The translations under genes and the position numbers were made by a program. From an uncultured Clostridia bacterium (GTDB taxonomy: Bacteria > Bacillota > Clostridia > Christensenellales > Borkfalkiaceae): 64,000 nucleotides of DNA. How positions within the stretch are numbered: the first letter of the stretch is position 1; each line of letters begins with the position of its first letter. Below, one piece after another: positions 44,984-53,845 of this stretch. The notes below the pieces were generated by a model, which was not told where the DNA came from, did not search any database, and was given only the letters and a program-made list of their open reading frames with translations. The stretch covers positions 1 to 64,000 of the forward strand of contig CALVWI010000005.1 in the NCBI GenBank assembly GCA_944367045.1, given 5' to 3'.

Positions 44984-45012
44984 ATTATATCAAAACATAC
45001 ACGCGCTGTCAA
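44984..45012 (-). promoter_or_regulatory. Perfect consensus promoter of the small lipoprotein gene
   Basis: On the minus strand TTGACA (45007-45012) and TATAAT (44984-44989) are separated by 17 bases. Confidence 0.92.
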
Positions 45013-45208
45013 AAGGGAATTTGATTTTTTAGCATTTTTTTTGTTGTATTGCAAGGCCCCCTCGAGGGCGAATGCCTTCGGGGAGTTCTGCATTTTCCGA
45101 AATTCTTACAGCCGGCGGCGCATTGCCCTCCTTCGTCCGGCCCGCGAGGGAGCCGACCGCCTTCTCGAACCCGCCGCTGCCCGAGCCGCCGCCCGGCGTA
45201 AAATGCAA

Positions 45209-45273
45209 GCGGAGCCCGAAGGCTCCGCCGCATATGGAAAGGACAAAAATAGGGGGAAAGAGTGTTGTCCTTT
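45209..45273 (-). ncRNA. Two-hairpin 3' RNA element, copy 1
   Basis: Directly after the GH32 stop codon, on the minus strand, a 9-bp stem (45265-45273 with 45238-45246) carries an 18-nt loop containing TTTCCCCCTATT. After CCATAT, a second 8-bp stem with a TTCG loop follows (45209-45228). The same layout and loop recur at 56160-56226 behind the other fructan locus. One closing pair changes from A-T to G-C between copies, and a second change is tolerated only as G-U on the minus strand. The second hairpin may act as a terminator; the first has no obvious terminator role. The rest of 45013-45286 holds no recognised feature. Confidence 0.6.
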
Positions 45274-45286
45274 GCCGTCCTTGATG

Positions 45287-46762
45287 TCATACGACGATGT
45301 CGTATTTTTTGAGGTCGAGAAGGGCTGCCTCGCCGCCTTCCGCAAAGAAGACGATGCCGCTTCCTTCCGAATAGACGTTGCCCGTCATCGTGCGCTCGCC
45401 GCCGTTCAAGAACACTTCGCAGCTCGAGACATCGAGGAAGATGCGCATCGAAATGCGGCCGTCCTCGTGGCTCACCCTGACGCTGCGAACGCTTGCGTCG
45501 CGCTCCTTGACGTCGCAGGCGATGTCGATGCCCATGCGGGAGCGGTCGAACACCACCTTGTCGCTCGCGCGGTCATAGTAGATGCGGGCGTCGTGCGTGC
45601 CGTCGCTGAACACTTTGATGCCGGCGCGCTCGGCCGTGCCGAGCTCGAGCGTGAAGCAAAGCTCGACGCAGGTGCCCTTGACGTCGGGGAGGGCGACCTC
45701 TTCCGAAAGGGGAACGCGGTCCGCCTTCACTTCTCCCCAGCGGTAGCGCTCGATCTCGCGGACGGGCGCCTGCCAGAGCTTGCCGTCCTTCAGGGTGAGC
45801 TCGCGCGGCAATATCATGCTGCCCACCCAGCCGTGCTGTGCGGTGGGCGTGGTGCGCGACCACATCTGCATCCAGGCGATCATGACGGTGCGTCCGCCGG
45901 GCGCCTGAAGCGTCTGCGGGGCGTAGAAATCCATGCCGCCGTCGATCTCGTCCTCGTCGTCGATGTGGAAGCTCCCCTTCCCGGTATCGAGCTCTCCCAC
46001 CATGTAGATGGAGGAATGGAGGTTCTCGTACCGCCAGTCCTGCGTCTCGTACCCCTGCGGGCTCGCAAGGAGGATATCCTTGCCGCCGAGGGAGAAGAGG
46101 TCGGGGCACTCATAGATGCCGCGCGTCGTGAGCGTATCCCGCCGCAGCGTGCCGACATACTCCCACTTGAAGAGGTCGGGCGAACGATAGAGAAGGATCT
46201 GCCCCTCCTCCTGCGTCGAGAGCGAGCCCATCACGGCGTAGTACATATCTCCCCGCTTGAACACCTTGGGGTCGCGGAAGTCGGAGCGGGCGCAGTTCTT
46301 GGGGAGCTGGTCGCTCTTGATGACCTCGCCGAGCTTCTCGAAGTGGACGCCGTCCGAAGAGACGGCGAGAGACTGCGTCTGACGGCTGCCGAGGACGGAG
46401 GTATACATGAGGTAGAGCTTGCCGTCCTTGACGATCCCCGAGCCGGAATAGCAGCCGTCGCGGTCCGCCGTGCCGCTCGGGGCGAGCGCGGTGGGCTGGA
46501 GCTGCCACTTGACGAAGTCCTCCGAGGTATAGTGCCCCCAGTGCATGGAGTTCCACGCCGCGCCGTAAGGATAGAACTGGAAGAAGAGCTGATACTTGCC
46601 GAACGCATAGCAGAAGCCGTTCGGGTCGTTCATCCAGCCGACGGGCGGCATGACGTGATAGGTATGACGGTATCCTTTGTTGACGGATGCGAGACTGTGT
46701 ACGATGTACGAATCTGCGACGTTCGTCGCATTGGCATTGCCTGTCTGCTGTTTGGGTTTCAT
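45287..46762 (-). CDS. Cytoplasmic GH32 beta-fructofuranosidase
   Basis: A 491-residue GH32 enzyme without signal peptide. The three catalytic blocks are intact: GWMNDPNG (nucleophile Asp), SDFRDPKVF (transition-state Asp) and YECPDLF (acid/base Glu). A C-terminal beta-sandwich (from about residue 340) completes the fold. It should split imported sucrose or short fructans into fructose for the fructokinase encoded in the same operon. It is the last gene of the first fructan operon, 16 bases behind the GH32-like lipoprotein gene, with a GGGAG site. Sucrose-6-phosphate hydrolase activity is less likely, because the importer is an ABC system. Confidence 0.93.
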   Translation of the reverse strand: MKPKQQTGNANATNVADSYIVHSLASVNKGYRHTYHVMPPVGWMNDPNGFCYAFGKYQLFFQFYPYGAAWNSMHWGHYTSEDFVKWQLQPTALAPSGTADRDGCYSGSGIVKDGKLYLMYTSVLGSRQTQSLAVSSDGVHFEKLGEVIKSDQLPKNCARSDFRDPKVFKRGDMYYAVMGSLSTQEEGQILLYRSPDLFKWEYVGTLRRDTLTTRGIYECPDLFSLGGKDILLASPQGYETQDWRYENLHSSIYMVGELDTGKGSFHIDDEDEIDGGMDFYAPQTLQAPGGRTVMIAWMQMWSRTTPTAQHGWVGSMILPRELTLKDGKLWQAPVREIERYRWGEVKADRVPLSEEVALPDVKGTCVELCFTLELGTAERAGIKVFSDGTHDARIYYDRASDKVVFDRSRMGIDIACDVKERDASVRSVRVSHEDGRISMRIFLDVSSCEVFLNGGERTMTGNVYSEGSGIVFFAEGGEAALLDLKKYDIVV

Positions 46763-46778
46763 GTTGCTCCCGGATCAC

Positions 46779-48290
46779 TCAATATGAGTAAGTGAATTGT
46801 TTGAGATCTGTGAAGGTGACGCCGCCGTCCTCCGAATACAGCTTGACGGCTCTCCCGCTCACGCCGTAGATGCGCACGGTGAGCGCGGCCTGCCCGTCGA
46901 GGTAGAGGATGCCCACGGAGCCCTCCTGCACATAGGTGAAGGTGTACGTGTTTCCCGCTTGAAGGGAGACGGGCACCGAGGTGATGGGCGTCGTGCCGAG
47001 GTTGAAGGAGAGCGTCATCGCCTGCTGCTCGGGCGAGAAGGAGACGAGCTTGTAGCGGTCCTTCCTGCCGTTGTAGTCAAAGGCGAAGCCGAAGTCGCCC
47101 GTGCCATCGAAGGTGAAGCTGCCCGTCACGACGTAGCGTTCCTGGCAGGTGAAGCTGTCCACATACTCGCCCGCATCGGGCGTGACTTCGCTCTTGGAGA
47201 GCAGCGTGCGCTGAATGTCGGCTGCAAGGTAGACGTCGAGGGGCGCAAGGACGATGCCGTCCTCCGTCTCGACCACCTTCTGCGCGACGAGGTTGCCCGC
47301 CCATGCCTTGACGTCCTGCGTCGAGGAGGGAGACTCCGAGCGGCGCGCCCAGCCCACCATGTAGGTGTCCTCGCCGTCCGTCACCGACTTGGCGGCGTAG
47401 AAGAGGTGCCCGTCGAGGGGCTTGGGCTCGGCCTCATACACGCCGTAGCGCGTATCCGCCGAGGTGTACCACAGAACGCCGTCCTGCGCGGAGAAGGTGA
47501 GGTACCACTTGTCGCCGATTTGGAAGGTGTCCGAGCACTCGAGGTTCCACACGTCGCCCACGATCTCCTCGGGGTTGGTGAAGATGACGCCGCCGTACTG
47601 CGGGTCGCTCAGATCGCCATTCAAGGTGTACTTGACGACCCTGCCGATATCGTTCTGCGCCGCCGTGACGGTGAGCGTGATGGTGTCCGTCGCCTCGTCG
47701 TAGTAGGCCTGCGGGTCGCGGAAGTCGTTCTTCTGCCCGAGTTCTGCGGGAGGTTGGATCTCCCAGCCCGCCTTCTTTTCAAAGGACGTGGGGCTCGTGC
47801 CCTCGGCGACCATGATGGTCTCGTGGATGTCGCGGCCGTCGTTGTGACCGGTGTAGAAGAGGTAGTACTTCTCCCCCACCTTGACGACGGAACCCGTGCC
47901 CACCCACGCATCCTGTTCGGAGCCGCGCGAGGCCTCGAGGATGGGCTCCTGCACCTCTTCAAAGGTGACGAAGTCCTCCGTGGTCGTAAGGTAGAGCGAG
48001 TGGTTGTAGGAATCGCCGCCCTCCTTCAGATAGTAGATGTAGTAGACGCCGTCCTCGTAGTAGGGCATGGGGTCGCCCACATAGGGCTGTTCGCCGTTAT
48101 CTTCCTCGGGAAGGAAGAAGTGGCTGTAGTCGTAGGCCTCCTCCATCGCCCCCGCCGTGCGGTAGGGAGAGAAGTCCTTGTCGTGCTCGTCATGATCGAC
48201 GGTCGGCTCCCCGCCCCCGCCGCAGCCTGCGGCAAAGCAGAGTGCGAGCGCGGTGAGGACGGCTGCCGTGATGAGATGTCTCTTTTTCAT
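46779..48290 (-). CDS. GH32-like fructan-active lipoprotein
   Basis: A 503-residue lipoprotein (signal MKKRHLITAAVL, lipobox FAAGC) that should sit outside the cell. The beta-propeller blocks are divergent: the first reads VGDPMPYYEDG in place of WMNDPNG but keeps the Asp; the second is NDFRDPQAYY; the third is NLECSDTF with the Glu. A C-terminal beta-sandwich binds or packs against the propeller. All three catalytic acids seem present, so it is probably an exo-fructanase with altered specificity. It overlaps the fructokinase stop by four bases. Confidence 0.82.
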   Translation of the reverse strand: MKKRHLITAAVLTALALCFAAGCGGGGEPTVDHDEHDKDFSPYRTAGAMEEAYDYSHFFLPEEDNGEQPYVGDPMPYYEDGVYYIYYLKEGGDSYNHSLYLTTTEDFVTFEEVQEPILEASRGSEQDAWVGTGSVVKVGEKYYLFYTGHNDGRDIHETIMVAEGTSPTSFEKKAGWEIQPPAELGQKNDFRDPQAYYDEATDTITLTVTAAQNDIGRVVKYTLNGDLSDPQYGGVIFTNPEEIVGDVWNLECSDTFQIGDKWYLTFSAQDGVLWYTSADTRYGVYEAEPKPLDGHLFYAAKSVTDGEDTYMVGWARRSESPSSTQDVKAWAGNLVAQKVVETEDGIVLAPLDVYLAADIQRTLLSKSEVTPDAGEYVDSFTCQERYVVTGSFTFDGTGDFGFAFDYNGRKDRYKLVSFSPEQQAMTLSFNLGTTPITSVPVSLQAGNTYTFTYVQEGSVGILYLDGQAALTVRIYGVSGRAVKLYSEDGGVTFTDLKQFTYSY

Positions 48291-49237
48291 GCCTTGTCCT
48301 CCCCGTAGAGTTCCGCCCGCGTGGGCATGGCGGGGATGGCGCCCTCGCGCGAGACGACGATGGTGGCCGCACGGTTGGCGGTCTTGAGCATTTCCGAAAG
48401 GTCCTCACGCGAGAGCTCGATCCCCTTTTCAAGGATGAGCGAGAGGATGGTGCCGATGAAGCTGTCGCCCGCGCCCGTCGTATCGACGACGGGGGAGGAA
48501 AGGTCAGTGGGCTCCCACGCCTCCGTGTCCTTGGTGTAAGCGGCCGCGCCTCCCTTGCCCTTGGTGACAAAGACGAGCTTGACTTCGCCCTTCATAAGGC
48601 TTTGAACGGCCTCTTTCTCGTCCTCGATGCCCGTGATGTCGAGAAGTTCCTCGTCGCTCACCTTGACGATGTCGGCAAGGGGCAGGAATTCGCGCACGAC
48701 GCGCAGGAGTTCCTCGGCGCTCTCCCAGAGGTTGTAGCGGAGGTTGGGGTCGAAGCTGACGAGCGCGCCCGCCGCCCGCGCCCGCTCGATGGCGACGACG
48801 TGGGCGAGCCGCACGGGTGCGTCACACAAATCGACGCTGCAGAAGTGCAGGATATCGCCCTCCTTGAAGGGAATGGTGCGCACTTCCTCCTCTTCGAGCA
48901 GCATATCCGCCGAGGGATTGCGGTAGAAGGAGAAGCTCCGCTCGCCGCGCTCGTCGCGGGCGACAAAGGCGAGCGCCGTGTTCGCCTTGCCCGTGCGGAA
49001 GACATACTGCGTGCCGACGTTCTCGCTCGCGAGGGTGTTGGCGAGGAAGTTGCCGAAGGGGTCCTTCCCCAATTTGGTGATGACGCTCGCGGGGCAGCCC
49101 AGCCGAGCCGCGCACACCGCAACGTTGGCGGGTGCGCCGCCCGCGTTCTTGCGGAAGGTATTTGCAAGCTCCAAGACGCCCGGCTCCTGCGCCGTAAAGT
49201 CGATGAGCATTTCCCCGATCGCATAAAGGGTGTTCAT
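48287..49237 (-). CDS. PfkB-family fructokinase, copy 1
   Basis: A 316-residue ribokinase-family sugar kinase. It begins YAIGEMLIDFT and has NAGGAPANVAV near residue 31, SFDPNLRYNLW in the middle and the anion-hole/catalytic motif DTTGAGDSFIG near residue 250. These are the features of bacterial fructokinases. It makes fructose-6-phosphate from fructose released by the two GH32 enzymes encoded downstream. AAGGAGG precedes its ATG. A close paralog lies at 56280-57245 in the second fructan locus. Confidence 0.93.
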   Translation of the reverse strand: MNTLYAIGEMLIDFTAQEPGVLELANTFRKNAGGAPANVAVCAARLGCPASVITKLGKDPFGNFLANTLASENVGTQYVFRTGKANTALAFVARDERGERSFSFYRNPSADMLLEEEEVRTIPFKEGDILHFCSVDLCDAPVRLAHVVAIERARAAGALVSFDPNLRYNLWESAEELLRVVREFLPLADIVKVSDEELLDITGIEDEKEAVQSLMKGEVKLVFVTKGKGGAAAYTKDTEAWEPTDLSSPVVDTTGAGDSFIGTILSLILEKGIELSREDLSEMLKTANRAATIVVSREGAIPAMPTRAELYGEDKA

Positions 49238-49279
49238 GGTATCCTCCTTATTCCCCGCCCTTGCGGGCGGGGACAGCCG

Positions 49280-51163
49280 TTAAATGAGTTCGCTCTGCAG
49301 GACGGTGATCTCGGAGACTTCGATGACGACGTCGCCGATGGCCGCAAGTGCCGCCGAACCGAACTGGAAGAGCATTTCGTAGTCGCTCTCGCCGATGGGC
49401 GCGTTGGTGGTCGTGTATTCGAGGGTGACTTCCTCGGTGCCGATGGAGACGCCGTTCTCACGGACGAGAAGGCCGCTGTCCCAATCGATGGCGTTGAGGT
49501 CGTGCACATAGAAGTTGAACGTGACGGGCGCGCTCGCCTTGATCTTGATGCGGAAGGTGTAGTAGGAGTTGCCGGGAAGGACAAGCGGGTTGGCTTTGTA
49601 GCCCAAGACGAGCTTGTTGTGCCAATCTGCCTCGCCCGCCTCTTCGATGTGGTAGACGAGCTTGCCGCCCTCGACATACATGGTGCCGATGCCCAGCTGC
49701 GATGCGGAGTCATCCGAGCCGTTGAACACTTCGTAGGGCTTCTCCTCGTTGAGTTCGTTGGAGGAACCCGCGCCGAAGAGGAGGAATCTGTCGAGGAGCG
49801 TCCTGTCGGTGCGCTTGTCGCCGTCGAGACGGTAGAACACGAGATCGTCCAGCGTCAGAACGTTGGAGGTGACGCCCGCCTCGGGGTTGCCGATCTGGAA
49901 GCGCAGCACGGGGTCGGAGGCGATGCCCGCCTCTGCCGTAAAGACGCCCGTCACCTCTTTGGTCTCGCCCGCCGCAACGGAGAAGGAGTTGAAGTTGGCG
50001 CGAAGCCCTGCATCCCTGCTCTCGACGAGCAGTTCGCCCGCCTGCGCACTCTCTGCGGTAACTTTGAGCGAATAGCCGTACTTGGCGCCCTCTTCGATGG
50101 TGACGTTTGCAAGGGAGAGGTCGACTTTAAGGCTCCACACGCCGCCCGCGCCCTCGTCATGGTAGGAGGCGATGTCCACTTTGGCCGCACCGCCCTCAGC
50201 GGTAACGGTCGCCGCTGCGCCGTCGCCCGCCTGCGTCGTGACGGAGGAGGCGTCCGTATCGAAGGTCTGGGAGTAGAGGTCGACACGCGTCTCGGTGCCC
50301 GTCGTACAGTAGAGCGCGATCTTCTCGATGGAGAGCGTGAAGGCGTCTGCCGAGGTGTCGGCGGGGTTCTCGGGGTTGGGGGTGATCTTGCCCATGTGGA
50401 GGCGAAGGTCGAGGGCGTCCGTCATGTTGTCCTCGCCGAGGGTGAACTTGGCGGAGAGCGCCTGCGTTTTCTCCCCTACCATGAGATTATACCCGCCGCC
50501 GATACCCTTCCAATCATCCGTGGAGGCATCTTCTGCGATGACGTGCATATAAGTGGGAACGGTGGACTTCGCCCAGACGAAGAGCTCGTAGTCGCCCGCG
50601 ACGGGGTCCTCGATGACCTTGTTGAGCGTCACGCTGCCGTCGCCCGCCGTACCGAGGGAGGCGATGTCGAAGACGTACGCGCCCTGCTTGAGTTCGGCGG
50701 TGCCGTCGACGCTCTCGTCGATATTGGCCGTCCAGCCGCGCTTGTCGCTCTCTGCGGGGGTGACGTCGGAGAAGTCGAAGGAGTAGAGTTCCTTGGCCTC
50801 CGCGGCCGCCCGCGTGACGGTGAGGGTGCAGTATGCGTTGCCCTCCGCGCCGTCCGAGTCGACGACGGAATAGATGAGTTCATAGCTGCCCGGCATGGAG
50901 GGCGTCGCGACGCCGTCCGTGAAGGTGAGGTCGGGGATGGATTCCACCGTGACGCTCGCCGTGAGGTCGCCGTCCTCCGCGTCGGAGGCGGTGACGCCCT
51001 CAAGGGCGTCGAATTCCTCGCCTGCGACGGTGGTCGCCGTGTTTGCGACGCCCGAGATGACGGGCGCGACGTTGTCCTCGTTGTCGGTGCCTGCGGGCGT
51101 GCAGCCCGCGAGCGCACCCAGCGAGAGCGCCGATGCAAGAAGCAATGCGAATGTCTTTTTCAT
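49280..51163 (-). CDS. Lipoprotein with Ig-like and carbohydrate-binding-like domains
   Basis: A 627-residue lipoprotein (lipobox LGALAGC). An Ig-like domain of the DUF5011 type (about 34-115: DAEDGDLTASV, PGSYELIYSVVDSDG) is followed by three jelly-roll-like modules of ~150 residues, each opening with a strand such as LYSFDFSD or LYSQTFDT and containing GDYELFVWAKS-like strands, as in CBM4/9-type carbohydrate-binding modules. There is no catalytic domain. It lies between the importer's binding protein and the fructokinase gene, so it probably holds fructan at the cell surface. Module boundaries are estimated by eye. Confidence 0.75.
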   Translation of the reverse strand: MKKTFALLLASALSLGALAGCTPAGTDNEDNVAPVISGVANTATTVAGEEFDALEGVTASDAEDGDLTASVTVESIPDLTFTDGVATPSMPGSYELIYSVVDSDGAEGNAYCTLTVTRAAAEAKELYSFDFSDVTPAESDKRGWTANIDESVDGTAELKQGAYVFDIASLGTAGDGSVTLNKVIEDPVAGDYELFVWAKSTVPTYMHVIAEDASTDDWKGIGGGYNLMVGEKTQALSAKFTLGEDNMTDALDLRLHMGKITPNPENPADTSADAFTLSIEKIALYCTTGTETRVDLYSQTFDTDASSVTTQAGDGAAATVTAEGGAAKVDIASYHDEGAGGVWSLKVDLSLANVTIEEGAKYGYSLKVTAESAQAGELLVESRDAGLRANFNSFSVAAGETKEVTGVFTAEAGIASDPVLRFQIGNPEAGVTSNVLTLDDLVFYRLDGDKRTDRTLLDRFLLFGAGSSNELNEEKPYEVFNGSDDSASQLGIGTMYVEGGKLVYHIEEAGEADWHNKLVLGYKANPLVLPGNSYYTFRIKIKASAPVTFNFYVHDLNAIDWDSGLLVRENGVSIGTEEVTLEYTTTNAPIGESDYEMLFQFGSAALAAIGDVVIEVSEITVLQSELI

Positions 51164-51174
51164 GGCGTCACTCC

Positions 51175-52863
51175 TCAGTTCTCGGCGATGTATCTGTCGT
51201 AGGCCGCCTGATACACCTTCTGGACTTCATTCAGGCCGACGCGCGTGCTCTGAAGTTCGGTCTTGAACGCCTCCCAATCGGCATCGGTGAGACCGCCTCT
51301 CAGCCAGGTGATGAGGTGCTGGTTGATGTAGTTGACGATGTTGGTCTCGTAGAGGGTGAGCGTGTTGAGCTCCTCCTGCGTGAACTGAAGGTTGGGAACG
51401 GGCTGCACGCCTTCGGGAACGAAGGGCGTTGCGTACGCTTCGAGGCGCTCGAGGCGCAGCTGGGCGCGGGGCTCCATGTGCACGACGTTCTCCCATGCGT
51501 AGTCGCTCAAATAGCAGATGCCGAGGGGCGCGTTCTCAAGGCGCAGCTCGTCCGACGTCTTGCCTTCGGGCAGCTCCTTCTGCACGAGCATGCCGTTCTC
51601 GTCGAGCTCTTCCTCATAGACGATGCCGATGGGACCGTAGTTGATCTGCGCGGAGATCATGGGGTCGTAGTAGCGGTCGAAATAGGTGAGCAGCACCTCG
51701 ACGTTGGGCGTGCCCGCGAAGATGACGACTTCGCCCGTGCCCACTTCGGGGTTGTTGGAGACGCACACCGTCTGGTCGCCGTTGGGGCCGACGAGGGGCT
51801 CACAGACGACGTAGTTCTCGGGGTTGCTGACGACCGTCTCGCTCTCCCACCAATAGAACGCGCCGTAGAGCTCGGTGCCCTTGCCGTTTGCGAGGAAGTT
51901 GTCCTGCGTCTGCTCGAAGGAGACCTCGTCGATGAGGCCCTTCTCCACCCAGCCGTTGATGAACTGCGTGGCTTCCTTGAAGCGGTCGTCGAGCACCGTG
52001 TAGGTCACCTTGCCGTCGACGATGACGCGGTGGTCGGTGTTGTCATTGAGACCGAACATGCCGTAGAGGTCGCACTGATTGCCCTGCCAGTTGTTGTAGA
52101 CGAAGGTCATCGGGCGCTCATCGTTCTGGCCGTTGCCGTTCATGTCGTTGTTGAGGAAGTAGGTGAGAAGGCTCTCCATCTGCGCCGCGGTGAGACGGAT
52201 GCCGTCCTTGACGTCCTCGGCGGTGAGACCCGTGACCGCGCCCGCTTCGATGGCCTCGAGCGTCCAGTTCTTGTTGAGGAAGAGAAGGTTGGGGTTCTGA
52301 AGAAGGCCCATCTCCTCGACGCGGGGAAGGGAATAGATCTTGCCGTCCTCGACGTTGGTGATCTGCTTGCGGATGTCGGGGCGCTCCTCCAGGATCTTGC
52401 TGAAGTTGGGCATGTACTCCAAATAGTCGCTGATGGGCAGCAGCACCTTTCTCGAGGCATAGCGGATGATCTCGCTCGCGCTCATGCCGGCGTGGTAGAT
52501 GGCGTCGGGGCGGTTGTTGGTGTTGCTGAAGATGAGGTTCTTCTGCTCCGCGTAGATGGACTCGGAGACGTTCTCCCACTCGACAAAGACGTTGGTGTCC
52601 TCATAGAGCTGCTGCATGATGTCCATGTCGTTGTAGTCCTTCGCGGACGCGTTCTTGGAAGAGTAGATGCGGAAGGAGATCTCCTGCGCGCCCGTCTCGT
52701 TGAGGATGGGTGCGGAAGTGTCCTCCCACTGATAGCCGTAGTTTTCGACGAGCGCATCGACAGAGTTGCTCTCGCGGTCGTCCCCGCCGCCGCAGGCGGT
52801 GAGGGCGGTAAGTGCGAACATGGCCGCGCAGCTAAGCGCGATCGCCGCAACAGTTTTTTTCAT
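51175..52863 (-). CDS. Extracellular solute-binding lipoprotein (LplA-type, oligosaccharide ABC importer)
   Basis: A 562-residue binding protein with lipobox ALTAC. Two adjacent ATG codons exist; the second (52863) has better spacing from AAGGAG. The length and segments such as DGKIYSLPR and LLFLNKNWTLEA match the large LplA/YtcQ-type family that works with LplB and LplC permeases. The genomic context (fructokinase, GH32 enzymes) points to fructo-oligosaccharides as ligand. No ATPase gene is in the operon, so a shared MsmK-type ATPase elsewhere is expected. Confidence 0.9.
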   Translation of the reverse strand: MKKTVAAIALSCAAMFALTALTACGGGDDRESNSVDALVENYGYQWEDTSAPILNETGAQEISFRIYSSKNASAKDYNDMDIMQQLYEDTNVFVEWENVSESIYAEQKNLIFSNTNNRPDAIYHAGMSASEIIRYASRKVLLPISDYLEYMPNFSKILEERPDIRKQITNVEDGKIYSLPRVEEMGLLQNPNLLFLNKNWTLEAIEAGAVTGLTAEDVKDGIRLTAAQMESLLTYFLNNDMNGNGQNDERPMTFVYNNWQGNQCDLYGMFGLNDNTDHRVIVDGKVTYTVLDDRFKEATQFINGWVEKGLIDEVSFEQTQDNFLANGKGTELYGAFYWWESETVVSNPENYVVCEPLVGPNGDQTVCVSNNPEVGTGEVVIFAGTPNVEVLLTYFDRYYDPMISAQINYGPIGIVYEEELDENGMLVQKELPEGKTSDELRLENAPLGICYLSDYAWENVVHMEPRAQLRLERLEAYATPFVPEGVQPVPNLQFTQEELNTLTLYETNIVNYINQHLITWLRGGLTDADWEAFKTELQSTRVGLNEVQKVYQAAYDRYIAEN

Positions 52864-52891
52864 CATAATTCTCCTTATCAAAAAATATTTC

Positions 52892-53833
52892 TTAGTCCTT
52901 GAGCGAGCCGACCATGACGCCCTGTGCGAAGAACTTCTGCACGAAGGGGTAGATACAGAACACGGGAAGGCTCGAGATGATGACCGTGACGTACTTGAGC
53001 TGGTTTGCAAGGCGGAACTGTTCGAGAATGGTCTCGCCCGAACCGCCCGTCGTCGACTCGGAAGCCGTCAGGATCTCCTTGAGCACGAGCTGCAGGGGAT
53101 AGAGATTCTGGTCGGTCAGGAAGATCATGGCGTTGAAGTAGCTGTTCCACTGCCCCACCGCATAGTAGAGCGCGAGCACCGCCACGATGGGCATAGAGAG
53201 GGGCAGGATGACGGAGACGAAGAGACGCAGCCTGTTCGCGCCGTCGAGTTCGGCCGCCTCGATGATGCTGTCCGGAACACCCGTCTGGAAGAAGGTCTTG
53301 GCCATGAACAAATTCCACGCCGAGACCGTTCCCGGAAGGATGATGGAGAGCGGGTTGTCGAGCATGCCGAGATCGCTGACCACCTTGTAGAAGGGAATGA
53401 GGCCGCCGCCGAAGAACATCGTGATCGTGAAGAAGATCATGAAGAACCTGCGGAAGGGCAGCGTCTTGCGGGAGAGCGCCCACGCGGCCGTCACCGTAAA
53501 GACGACGGAGAGGATGGTGTAGGCTGCCGTGTACCAGATGGTGTTGCCGTAGCCGATCCAGATGTCCGTCCGCTCGAAGCAGCGGATGTAGCCCGTGAAG
53601 TCGATGTCGACGGGGAAGAGATACACTTTGCCCGCGAGGACGGCGTCCGCACTCGAGAAGGAGGCGATGACGACGAAGTAGAGCGGGTAGACGACGATGA
53701 TCGCAAGGAGCGCCAGGATGATGTAGACGATCGCATAGTAGACGCGGTCCCCCTTGCTCTCCTTGACGTGGTGTTTTTTCTGCTTTTCGTGCTTTTGAAC
53801 GCGTTCGGAGATGTTTTCTGTTGCCGTAGTCAT
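52892..53833 (-). CDS. Carbohydrate ABC transporter permease, LplC type
   Basis: A 313-residue permease with a charged N-terminal tail and six membrane segments. The coupling EAA-like loop reads EAAELDGANRLRLFVSVILPLS (about residues 200-220). It pairs with the LplB-type permease encoded just upstream and takes substrate from the binding protein encoded just downstream. GAGGAGG precedes its ATG. Confidence 0.93.
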   Translation of the reverse strand: MTTATENISERVQKHEKQKKHHVKESKGDRVYYAIVYIILALLAIIVVYPLYFVVIASFSSADAVLAGKVYLFPVDIDFTGYIRCFERTDIWIGYGNTIWYTAAYTILSVVFTVTAAWALSRKTLPFRRFFMIFFTITMFFGGGLIPFYKVVSDLGMLDNPLSIILPGTVSAWNLFMAKTFFQTGVPDSIIEAAELDGANRLRLFVSVILPLSMPIVAVLALYYAVGQWNSYFNAMIFLTDQNLYPLQLVLKEILTASESTTGGSGETILEQFRLANQLKYVTVIISSLPVFCIYPFVQKFFAQGVMVGSLKD

Positions 53834-53845
53834 GATTCCACCTCC

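Noticed and set aside
44414..46795. 793-residue rightward reading frame opposite the GH32 gene
   Set aside because: It is a mirror frame of high-GC coding sequence on the other strand, with no ribosome binding site or recognisable domain. The same applies to rightward frames at 48602-51202 and 52766-55027.
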